Under the pieces are notes generated by a model, which saw only the letters and a program-made list of their open reading frames with translations, searched no databases and was not told the origin of the DNA. The position numbers and the translations under genes were made by a program. 29,974 bases of DNA from IMG/VR virus record IMGVR_UViG_3300033149_004993, positions 1-29,974 of that record; one strand, given 5' to 3'. The DNA comes from a virus. This document shows, piece after piece, positions 1-7,246 of this stretch. Numbering within the stretch: position 1 is the first letter of the stretch; every line of letters begins with the position of its first letter.

Positions 1-1
1 A

Positions 2-166
2 AAAAAAGCAACTGAAGTCCACCACGAAAGACCACAAAAACTAGAACCATTTTTCGCTTTGGATCCAGATTTAGCTTGGTCTGTTTGTAAGAAATGTCAT
101 TATAAATATGGTCATAAAACAGGAACTGAGTGTTCAACTGGAAAATTAGCTAAATTAAACTGTTAA
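2..166 (+). CDS. C-terminal end of an unknown protein with a Cys/His-rich tail
   Basis: An open frame enters from the left edge and stops at TAA 164-166, so only about 54 residues are visible and the start is outside the window. The visible part ends with a CKKCHYKYGH stretch, then GTEC and a terminal Cys, which suggests a small zinc-binding tail. It ends 10 bases before the SbcC-like gene and probably shares its transcript. In phages the SbcC partner (an SbcD/gp47-type nuclease) is often adjacent, but nothing in this fragment identifies it as that. Function not recognised. Confidence 0.6.
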   Translation, partial: KKATEVHHERPQKLEPFFALDPDLAWSVCKKCHYKYGHKTGTECSTGKLAKLNC

Positions 167-176
167 GGAGTTTTAT

Positions 177-2369
177 ATGCGTAATATTCAATTTCAAGAA
201 GTTATTATGGAGAATTTTGGACCCTATATTGAACCGATGAGTTTATCGTTCTCAAATAATCAATTAACTTTATTAACAGGTCCGAACGGTATCGGCAAAA
301 CGCTGGCACTTGATGCACTCCCATTCACTCTTTATGGTATCACATCAAAGAAGGCAAAAGGTGATGATGTTGTCAATAATCGAGTTCAGAAAAATTGTAA
401 AACCTGTGTTCGTTTTAAAATAAATGATGACCAGTATATTGTAACACGTTATCATAAATATACAAAACTTGGTAATACAGTTATTTTAAACAAGAATGGA
501 GTTGATATAAGGAAGGGTCACCGAGAAGTAGTTCCTGAAATTGAGAGACTTGTTTGTCCACAAAAAGCATTTATGAATACTTTAATGTTTGGTCAAAAGG
601 TCAAAGATTTCTTTACTGATTTGGTTGACTCAGATAAGAAAGAAATTTTTAGAAAGATTCTGGGTTTTGAAAAATATGTTACTTATTATAAGAAGGCTGA
701 TGAAGAACTTAAAGGAATAGTAAAATTATTAGATAGTATCCAACGTCAAATCGGTATTGATGAGGGATTACTTGAAGATTCAATTATTCAAATAAAGTCT
801 TTAGAAAAATACCAAGATGATTTTTATAAAAGAAAACAAGATTCAATTGACTCATTAAATAAATCGTTAGAAGAAAATAAAAGACTATTAAAAATTTGGC
901 AACGGAAATTAGAGTCTATTCAATCTGATAGTGATACAGATTCAACGAAAATAATAAAAGAATTAAGTCAGGTTGAATCTAAACTTGCATTTATTCAAAG
1001 TAATTATAAGCAAGAACTTAATATTCTACATCAGAAAAAGACATTAAAAATTAATGAAGTTACCTCAGAAGCAGACACACAGATAAAGTATATCACTGAT
1101 AATATTAAATCTAAACTGGATGAAATAAGAGACGAACGATTAACTTTACAAAATGAGTTAACTGATTTCATTTCGATAAAACAAAAAGAAATTCATCAAG
1201 TTGAACTTGAGATTGGAAACATCAGAGCCCTAAATAAAAATATTCAAGAGAATATTAATAACATAATTCATAATGTTTTAGAGCAAGATATTTCATCATG
1301 CCCAACTTGTGAACAAAGTGTAACTGACGATGTAAAAGATAACCTTCTTGCTAAAACAGAGAATCTTAAATCAGCAATTGGGGAAAATGAAAGTAAAATT
1401 GAGGAATTAAAAAAGAGAAAAATTCTCTTGAAAAACGAAAGAGAATCTTTCAAAACTAAAACTCTTGAAAAGTCTGATAAATTAAATTCTCAAATTGAAG
1501 AATTACATAAAGAGGAAAATAACGAACGATCTAAAATCAATGAGCGGTTACTTGATGTTATCTCTAAAATTGAAGACATTGCAACTCGAGAAGGACAAAA
1601 TATTTTAAAAAAAACAAAATCTGATGAAAAAGAGTTAATTGAAAGAGAAAAACAACTTAAAGAAGAAAAAGAGAAAATTGATAAAAAACAACAAGAAATT
1701 GACGGAGTAAAAGATAATATTAAATTATCAGAACAGGAAATTAATTCTATTGAAAGACAGATAAAGAATAAGCGAGAAGAAGAATATGATGAAACACAAT
1801 TGAACTCCTATATCAAAAAGAAATCAACTTTGGAAAATACGTTGATAGAAAATAAAGAACAAACTTCTAGATTAGAAAAGCAAGTTGAAATTTATAGATT
1901 TTGGAAAACTGCATATTCATCATCTGGAATTCCTTCAATGTTGATTGATGACGCAGTTCCGTTTATGAATGAGAAGATTAGTGAGTATCTAGAAATGTTA
2001 ACTAATGGTAGATATATTGTCTCATTTGATACATTAGATTCGACAAAAGCTGGAGAATTTAGAGATAAAATATCTGTTCATGTTATAGATACAGAAACTA
2101 GAGCAAATTCGAGAGTTCAATTATCAGGTGGCCAGACAAGGATTATTGATATTGCTACTATTTTAACGCTTGGGGATTTGCAGTCGAGTATTCAAGATGT
2201 TAAATTTAATATCTTATTATTTGACGAAATATTTGATGCGTTAGATACTAATAACACAGCATATGTTTCAAAGGTTTTAAATAAATTGAAGATTGGGAAA
2301 TCAATCTATGTAATATCTCATCAACATCAGGATCATTTAGAACCTGATAATACTCTTAGTATGAGATAA
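177..2369 (+). CDS. SbcC/Rad50-like recombination ATPase (T4 gp46 type)
   Basis: The 730-residue protein has the full SMC/Rad50 plan. A Walker A GPNGIGKT lies at residues 35-42, followed by a long charged coiled coil from about 170 to 590. The coil is interrupted near its middle by a zinc-hook CPTC (C375, C378). The C-terminal lobe has the ABC signature LSGGQ at 649-653, Walker B ILLFDE with D683/E684, and the switch histidine in ISHQHQ. Family knowledge: these proteins pair with an SbcD/Mre11 nuclease to process DNA ends and support recombination-dependent phage replication. AAGGAG (165-170) sits just before ATG 177. No SbcD-like gene is visible here; it may lie upstream. The length is intermediate between T4 gp46 and bacterial SbcC. 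The fold and family are secure; the phage role is inferred. Confidence 0.93.
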   Translation: MRNIQFQEVIMENFGPYIEPMSLSFSNNQLTLLTGPNGIGKTLALDALPFTLYGITSKKAKGDDVVNNRVQKNCKTCVRFKINDDQYIVTRYHKYTKLGNTVILNKNGVDIRKGHREVVPEIERLVCPQKAFMNTLMFGQKVKDFFTDLVDSDKKEIFRKILGFEKYVTYYKKADEELKGIVKLLDSIQRQIGIDEGLLEDSIIQIKSLEKYQDDFYKRKQDSIDSLNKSLEENKRLLKIWQRKLESIQSDSDTDSTKIIKELSQVESKLAFIQSNYKQELNILHQKKTLKINEVTSEADTQIKYITDNIKSKLDEIRDERLTLQNELTDFISIKQKEIHQVELEIGNIRALNKNIQENINNIIHNVLEQDISSCPTCEQSVTDDVKDNLLAKTENLKSAIGENESKIEELKKRKILLKNERESFKTKTLEKSDKLNSQIEELHKEENNERSKINERLLDVISKIEDIATREGQNILKKTKSDEKELIEREKQLKEEKEKIDKKQQEIDGVKDNIKLSEQEINSIERQIKNKREEEYDETQLNSYIKKKSTLENTLIENKEQTSRLEKQVEIYRFWKTAYSSSGIPSMLIDDAVPFMNEKISEYLEMLTNGRYIVSFDTLDSTKAGEFRDKISVHVIDTETRANSRVQLSGGQTRIIDIATILTLGDLQSSIQDVKFNILLFDEIFDALDTNNTAYVSKVLNKLKIGKSIYVISHQHQDHLEPDNTLSMR

Positions 2370-2387
2370 CGAGGAATAAGTCAATTA

Positions 2388-2424
2388 CTTCGACCACAAG
2401 GTTTTCTCGCGTCAAACTTATAAA
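2388..2424 (+). promoter_or_regulatory. Promoter-like element, degenerate copy of the phage repeat
   Basis: This block begins CTTCGACCACAAGG and ends GCGTCAAACTTATAAA. It matches the near-identical elements at 21239 and 22831, except that the bases forming the 3' half of the main hairpin stem are missing. The shared part is the CCACAAGG core plus GCGTCAAACTTATAAA. It lies in the gap right after the sbcC-like gene and upstream of the 2566 gene. The conserved TTATAAA looks like a -10 box, without a recognisable -35. Its use as a promoter is inferred from conservation and position. Confidence 0.55.
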
Positions 2425-2514
2425 TTTCAATTATATTAACCTTTCATATATTTTAATATTTGTTCTATAAAAAACATCAGATCAAAATTAAAAAAATAAC
2501 TTAAGGAGGTATAA

Positions 2515-2558
2515 GGTGAGTTCCTCTTCGACCATAAGGGTACGAGGTTTCTCTCACC
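2515..2558 (+). promoter_or_regulatory. Stem-loop between a Shine-Dalgarno and the 2566 start codon
   Basis: GGTGAG (2515-2520) pairs with CTCACC (2553-2558). Inside, CCTC (2523-2526) pairs with GAGG (2544-2547), enclosing the CGACCATAAGGGTACGAGG core shared with the other phage repeats. A strong AAGGAGGT (2503-2510) lies 5' of the hairpin, and ATG 2566 lies 7 bases after it. Folding would bring the two within about 11 bases. The same bases also encode the leader peptide at 2516-2566, so folding and translation exclude each other. Confidence 0.5.
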
Positions 2559-2566
2559 GATTCTAA
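2516..2566 (+). CDS. 16-residue leader peptide coupled to the downstream gene
   Basis: AAGGAGGT (2503-2510) is ideally spaced from GTG 2516. Reading from there gives a 16-residue peptide starting MSSSSTIRVRG and ending at TAA 2564-2566. That TAA shares its last base with the ATG of the next gene (TAATG). The peptide is encoded by the hairpin repeat itself. A good Shine-Dalgarno plus a stop-start overlap is typical of translational coupling or a regulatory leader. The alternative is that the Shine-Dalgarno serves ATG 2566 directly through the folded hairpin. There is no independent evidence that the peptide is made. Confidence 0.4.
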   Translation: MSSSSTIRVRGFSHRF

Positions 2567-2949
2567 TGAAAATAAAAAGTGATTTCATCACTAACAGTTC
2601 TTCAACTTCATATATTGTTTTAGATAATGGAAGGATTCCATTAAATTTAAAACTGCTTTTAGATAAAGAAGGACTTGAAGGATTCGATATTCGAGAATGT
2701 GAAGTATTTGAAGGAGGGCAAGTAGATAAGTTTAAACGATATAATAATTATGGTGATCGTTTAGATTGGGTTGAAAACGTAGTTGGGCCGCAACTTGGAG
2801 TATTAAGCAGGACAGCATATAATATTGCAATTACTCATATAAGCGAAGGTCGTCATATTCATTATATTAGAGTAACCAAAAATTATGATTTTCACCAACT
2901 TGTTAATAAAATATATCAACTTCAAATAGTATATTCACAAGGAGATTAA
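2566..2949 (+). CDS. Small protein with an FITNSSSTSY-type N-terminus
   Basis: A 127-residue protein beginning MKIKSDFITNSSSTSYIV. A closely similar N-terminus (F-V/I-S/T-N-S-S-S-x-S-F/Y) recurs at the start of many otherwise unrelated phage and bacterial hypothetical proteins; its role is not known to me. The rest is a mixed alpha/beta chain rich in Tyr and His, with no signal peptide or membrane segment. Start ATG 2566 overlaps the stop of a short leader reading frame, so its translation is probably coupled to it. It ends 2 bases before a radical SAM gene, so the two are very likely co-expressed. Function not recognised; a modified substrate of the radical SAM enzyme is one speculative option. 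Confidence 0.75.
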   Translation: MKIKSDFITNSSSTSYIVLDNGRIPLNLKLLLDKEGLEGFDIRECEVFEGGQVDKFKRYNNYGDRLDWVENVVGPQLGVLSRTAYNIAITHISEGRHIHYIRVTKNYDFHQLVNKIYQLQIVYSQGD

Positions 2950-2951
2950 GA

Positions 2952-3995
2952 ATGAGTAAGATTCGTATTGTCAATTGGTTATTAACAAGAAGATGTAATT
3001 TAAATTGTGATTATTGTGCTATTGTAAAGGACTATACTATAAAGCCGCCAGGATATCCAGACATTTCCTATTATATTAAAAATGAAATGACAACAGATTA
3101 TATAATCAAGTGTTTAGATTTATTTAAAAAACATAACCCTGACCATTTTAATATCTTTTATGGTGGTGAACCATTATTGAGAAAAGATTTACCTGAAATT
3201 ATAAATTTCTGTAACGATAATAATATTTATTACACAATCATCAGCAACAACACAAAGCAAATTCAACCAGCAATAAAAAGACTTTTTAGGAATACAAAGT
3301 ATATTCAAGGTTTTACAAGTTCAGTAGATCCAATTTTCAATAATAAAAATAATTTTACTGATCGAGTAATAAAAAGCATTGAAGGTTTTAAACAGTTGGT
3401 TGAAATTAAAAAGCAAGGAAAAATTAAAGATGTTGTGGCTGAAATTACAGTTATGAAACACAACGTCAAATATTTATTTGATCTTGTTAAAAAATTAACT
3501 ACAGAAGGGATAAATAGTGATATAACATTTATTGATATTTCTAAGAATCCTTTCTATGACTTTTCAAACGTACATGATAAAAGTCAATTAGTAACAAAAG
3601 AAGAAGCAAAAGATCAAATTCAAATGCTTCTGGATAGTGATCTAAATATACATATGAAAGATCAATTGTTACCTAAAATATTTGACTCACTTCCATCTAA
3701 TATGGATTGTGAAATTGATAAAGGTCTTCATAATGTAACTATTGATGCAGATGGTTCAATTAGATTATGTCTTCGTGTAAGAGGACTAAAAAGTCCAACA
3801 ATACAAGCACATCAATTATTTGACAAGTCTGATATTAATCTTACATCTCCAATCGTTCAAAAAGTGATAAATAAGGATAAAAAAGACTTTTGTGAATTAT
3901 GTAATCATACATGCCAATTAATGAGCAAGATTATTGATAGTCAAAATCTTGATCCTAATGACCTAGTTCATAAGGATATAAGGGAGGGTAATTGA
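2952..3995 (+). CDS. Radical SAM enzyme with C-terminal Cys-rich (SPASM/twitch-like) region
   Basis: The 347-residue protein opens with the canonical RRCNLNCDYC: C15, C19 and C22 form the CX3CX2C motif that binds the SAM-cleaving 4Fe-4S cluster. The FYGGEPLL motif that contacts SAM follows. The C-terminal third holds several more cysteines (MDCEID, RLCLRV, then CELCNHTC), in the position where SPASM or twitch enzymes carry auxiliary clusters. Such enzymes often modify peptides or proteins, but the substrate cannot be read from the sequence. It overlaps the following gene as TGATG, and the NSSSTS-type protein lies immediately upstream. It is much longer than QueE, so 7-carboxy-7-deazaguanine synthase is a weaker alternative despite the folE2-like gene in the window. 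Confidence 0.85.
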   Translation: MSKIRIVNWLLTRRCNLNCDYCAIVKDYTIKPPGYPDISYYIKNEMTTDYIIKCLDLFKKHNPDHFNIFYGGEPLLRKDLPEIINFCNDNNIYYTIISNNTKQIQPAIKRLFRNTKYIQGFTSSVDPIFNNKNNFTDRVIKSIEGFKQLVEIKKQGKIKDVVAEITVMKHNVKYLFDLVKKLTTEGINSDITFIDISKNPFYDFSNVHDKSQLVTKEEAKDQIQMLLDSDLNIHMKDQLLPKIFDSLPSNMDCEIDKGLHNVTIDADGSIRLCLRVRGLKSPTIQAHQLFDKSDINLTSPIVQKVINKDKKDFCELCNHTCQLMSKIIDSQNLDPNDLVHKDIREGN

Positions 3996-4333
3996 TGCCT
4001 GACAAAAAGAAAAAAGATAATGTTGATTCTGATATTATTGTCTCAGCTGTCAAATTTTGGAAAAAGGTATTTGAGGAAAAAGATGTTGTTATAAAATTTG
4101 TTAAGAAAGATGGAACAGATCGTATAATGAGATGTACTTTAGATTTTACCAAAATACCAAATATAGATCATCCCAAAAGAGTCGATATTGAGAAAATCCT
4201 TAAACTTATTCAACAGAATAAAATTATGCACGTTTATGATTTAGAAAAAAAGGGATGGAGATCTGTACCTTTTGATAGAGTTGAATGGATGGATACAAAA
4301 ACAAGACGATACTATGTAAAGAAGAAGAGGTAG
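3995..4333 (+). CDS. SH3-beta-barrel-like phage protein
   Basis: 112 residues from ATG 3995, which shares a base with the TGA of the radical SAM gene. AGGGAGGG at 3981-3988 fixes this start over the TTG one codon upstream. The middle reads VVIKFVKKDGTDRIMRCTLD and the C-terminus contains VYDLEKKGWRSVPFDRVEW. This is the pattern I associate with the short phage SH3-barrel family (DUF2693-like): a strand-turn-strand around KKDGTxR and a final strand around W-R-S/F. Family assignment is from memory of the motif. Members are small and of unknown function. The basic N-terminus (PDKKKKD) and C-terminus (VKKKR) could favour nucleic acid or RNA polymerase contact, which is speculative. Confidence 0.7.
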   Translation: MPDKKKKDNVDSDIIVSAVKFWKKVFEEKDVVIKFVKKDGTDRIMRCTLDFTKIPNIDHPKRVDIEKILKLIQQNKIMHVYDLEKKGWRSVPFDRVEWMDTKTRRYYVKKKR

Positions 4334-4334
4334 A

Positions 4335-4688
4335 ATGACTTTATTAAAGCAACTATTAGGTGAGATCAAATCTGATAACAGACTTGATAAATTAAGGCAA
4401 TTATGTGATCAAATCATCAAGGAAGAAAACAAAAGCACACATAAACAACTTCCTAAAGGTCCAAATATTATTTTAGCATTAGAAGTACCCGGAAGAACAT
4501 CAAAAGAAATTGCATTTCTAACTTTAGAACGAGAAAGTGAAGATATTTACTTGTCAGTTCTATACACATTACCAATATTGGGGGATGACAAATTAAAGAA
4601 ACAACGAGTTTGGGAAATAAAAGATCACAGACCCGAAAAAATATTAAACAATTACTTAAAAGTTTATAAATACTTAAGAGGTGAATAA
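4335..4688 (+). CDS. Unknown 117-residue protein
   Basis: ATG 4335 follows the previous stop by one base, and the gene's TAA overlaps the ATG of the next gene. It therefore sits tightly in the operon that leads into the conjugation cassette. The N-terminal 35 residues look helical and charged (LLKQLLGEIKSDNRLDKLRQL). A small alpha/beta part follows, with IILALEVPGRTSKEIAFLTL and a helical end. I see no motif, signal peptide or membrane segment and do not recognise the family. Confidence 0.7.
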   Translation: MTLLKQLLGEIKSDNRLDKLRQLCDQIIKEENKSTHKQLPKGPNIILALEVPGRTSKEIAFLTLERESEDIYLSVLYTLPILGDDKLKKQRVWEIKDHRPEKILNNYLKVYKYLRGE

Positions 4689-7246
4689 TGAGTAAAGAAG
4701 TTCTTGAAATTAGAATTAATCCAGAATATTCACAATTAAACAGATCAATTTATGATAAGTCATTGAAAGAAGATTCAATTCCACAAATCAGACAAAAAAT
4801 AGTAACGACTGATCTTTATATGAAGAAAATAAACAATAAAATGAATACTACAACAACATTCATTCCAACAAATTGTCGTTATTTAGAAAAATTATCTGAT
4901 GGAAGCCATTTAGTTGTAACAGAAGAAGCACCAGCTATAAGAACAATTAAATTTGATTTTCCCTATGAAAAAGAACTTTATCAATTAGAAGAAGCTGGAA
5001 AATTAAAGGAATGGGGAATTTCACGAGATGAATATATAAAGAATAAACCTTCAAAACCCTATTCTTACAGACTTGCATTTCCTTATGTAGTTTTTATTCA
5101 AGCATTTGATAGAAATAATTATTTATATGCTGGACAGGTATTTTTTAGAGTTGCTAGACTTAGTGGATTTGCAGATTATCTTTTGAAAGCACCGCTTCTT
5201 AATATTTCTTCTGATCAATTCATTTGTTATGGAGAATTTAATAAAGAGAATAGGTCACTAGAGGCTGCTGTTCAGGATACTAGCTTAACATTTTGGTCAA
5301 CAAAATTTAATGATGATTATGTGTATAATTATCAATCTTATAGAAGCAAACCAATTTTTGGAAATTATATTGAGTGGGAATATTATACTGAGTTGAATCC
5401 AATGTTCATATATAGCGCTGATTGGATTAAAATAGATAAGAATATAGGTCAAATGATAGGTAAATTTAAAGAAAGATATAAACTCAATGGTAATAGAAGG
5501 TTCGGATTCAGCGATTTATCAAAACTATTTACATCACCATCAACAACATCAAAAGTAGAGAAGGTTACTAAAAACCATACAAAGGAATTATATTATGATG
5601 TTGCACAAGGTCTGTTCTTAACAAGGAATTTATTTATCAATGTTGGAGATTCTTTAACATTGAAAAATGGGAAACGTGCTTATATAAACTCATTTATTAG
5701 TTTTCTAGATGCATCTGATATAAAATATATTCAGTTGAAAGATGAAAATGGCAAGGAAATATTGCTGAAATATAACAATAGAGTTGCTAAGTTTCTTAAA
5801 GATGTATTTGAAAAAGAAAGAAATCAAAAAGAAGGTATGTTTGCTAATGGAAAGAAAGTTAAAGCTGGGGATATTGTAGCTATCAAACCAGTTAATGCTA
5901 TTAAGAAAACTAATGTGCCACCAATTTATAAGAAAGTTCAATATATAAGGAAAACTATAGATGGCATGACAGAAGCTAGACTAAATGATACTTTCTATAT
6001 CCTAGAAAATACCGTTGGTCAAGTTGTTGACTTAAATAAACCGATATACGGAGATATCAAGATATCTAAAGATAAAGAATATCTCTTAATATCATCAATT
6101 GATAAAACTTGCATTCATAGAGGAGCAGCTGTTAAATTTAATAACGTAACTGTAGATTCAAAAGGTTCATTAGTATTAAAGTTTATTGATCACAGTTCTA
6201 TTGGTAATGGTTATGAACACAATCTCAAAAGTAACTCTCAGTATAAAAGATTGGTTGAAATTCATAATACTAGAAAACTTCCAGATATATTTAAAGTCAA
6301 CAGAACATTAATGACAACTTATCCAAGAGGTTTAGCTTGGGGGTCAGAACATGGTTTAATTCTTCATGATAAGTGTGAGATACAAACTCCAAGAATAAAT
6401 TCTTTTGTAAAAAATTGTCTATTAGATAACAATACAAGACTTCACGTTGAAGGTGTCGACTCTGATATAGATTTTCAAATTGGAGATAAAGTTGTTTCTG
6501 CCGACTGGTTAAATCCAATAAATACTCTCATTATCAAAACTATTCAGGGATTTAAAGTTAATAAAGATACTGGAATTATTGATTTTGTCCTAGAAGATAA
6601 AAATGGAAAACTAACTATCACAAAATATATAGATATTACACATGGAATTATATTTGTTGGGAGAATAAGAAGGATTGTTAATGAATACGAAAAGGTTTTA
6701 GCTGGGACAAAAATCATTGCCGAAAAGGGTTATATTCCAAACTTCCCCAAGAAAGATACCAATATTATTATCGGTTTTATCACTGATACAGGGAGAGACG
6801 ATCCTCTAGTTCTTTGTTCTAACGGTTGTACTTTATGGTATAGTTTTATGATGAAGAACTTCAAGAGAGTAACAATGAAATCGAGTAAATGGAAAAACCT
6901 CCAACATGTTCCTCTTGATATAAGAAAAATCCCTTTTCAACCAGGCGATATTATTCAATATAAAGGTTTTGATGAGAATAGATCTGGTTGGGTAATTTAT
7001 TTGAATAACCACTCAACACAAAAAATAGTTAAAGCAGCATATTCCAGATATATTAGTACACATTCTTTAGATTCTTATATTAAGGATTCGTCATATTTTG
7101 ATTGTATCCCAAATCCAAGAATACCAAGAAAAGATATTAATCTTGAGAATTGTAGAAATGGATATACAAATTACCATGGTCACTTTATAGAAAATTCAAT
7201 CTCAAAATTTAGATTTATAGACGAAGGGAGTTTTTTGAATGTTTAA
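4688..7246 (+). CDS. E2-like domain (PRTRC-B/Prok-E2_D-like) fused to repeated SH3/KOW-like barrels
   Basis: 852 residues. Around residues 120-215 the protein reads YRLAFPYVVF, then KAPLLNISSDQFICYGEF, then FWSTKF. This P-x-L-N-x4-(D/G)-x-(I/V)-C-x-G pattern, with C180 as candidate active-site cysteine and an aromatic FW..xF after it, matches what I recall of the PRTRC protein B / prokaryotic E2 family D. From about 310 onward there are repeated short beta units with a GD/GK turn: VGDSLTLKNGKRA, KAGDIVAIKP, QIGDKVVSAD and QPGDIIQYKG. These suggest four to five SH3/KOW-type barrels. The gene overlaps the JAMM peptidase gene by 8 bases, which supports a shared pathway. The E2 call is an inference from motif and neighbourhood; a structural protein with tandem barrels is the alternative. 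Confidence 0.55.
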   Translation: MSKEVLEIRINPEYSQLNRSIYDKSLKEDSIPQIRQKIVTTDLYMKKINNKMNTTTTFIPTNCRYLEKLSDGSHLVVTEEAPAIRTIKFDFPYEKELYQLEEAGKLKEWGISRDEYIKNKPSKPYSYRLAFPYVVFIQAFDRNNYLYAGQVFFRVARLSGFADYLLKAPLLNISSDQFICYGEFNKENRSLEAAVQDTSLTFWSTKFNDDYVYNYQSYRSKPIFGNYIEWEYYTELNPMFIYSADWIKIDKNIGQMIGKFKERYKLNGNRRFGFSDLSKLFTSPSTTSKVEKVTKNHTKELYYDVAQGLFLTRNLFINVGDSLTLKNGKRAYINSFISFLDASDIKYIQLKDENGKEILLKYNNRVAKFLKDVFEKERNQKEGMFANGKKVKAGDIVAIKPVNAIKKTNVPPIYKKVQYIRKTIDGMTEARLNDTFYILENTVGQVVDLNKPIYGDIKISKDKEYLLISSIDKTCIHRGAAVKFNNVTVDSKGSLVLKFIDHSSIGNGYEHNLKSNSQYKRLVEIHNTRKLPDIFKVNRTLMTTYPRGLAWGSEHGLILHDKCEIQTPRINSFVKNCLLDNNTRLHVEGVDSDIDFQIGDKVVSADWLNPINTLIIKTIQGFKVNKDTGIIDFVLEDKNGKLTITKYIDITHGIIFVGRIRRIVNEYEKVLAGTKIIAEKGYIPNFPKKDTNIIIGFITDTGRDDPLVLCSNGCTLWYSFMMKNFKRVTMKSSKWKNLQHVPLDIRKIPFQPGDIIQYKGFDENRSGWVIYLNNHSTQKIVKAAYSRYISTHSLDSYIKDSSYFDCIPNPRIPRKDINLENCRNGYTNYHGHFIENSISKFRFIDEGSFLNV

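Noticed and set aside
1268-1453. Minus-strand reading frames inside the SbcC-like gene and elsewhere
   Set aside because: All minus-strand frames lie opposite strong plus-strand genes, have no consistent ribosome site and no recognisable motif; they are shadows.
2952-3995. Radical SAM gene as QueE of the 7-deazaguanine pathway
   Set aside because: The protein is much longer than QueE and has an added Cys-rich C-terminal region; folE2 lies 14 kb away.
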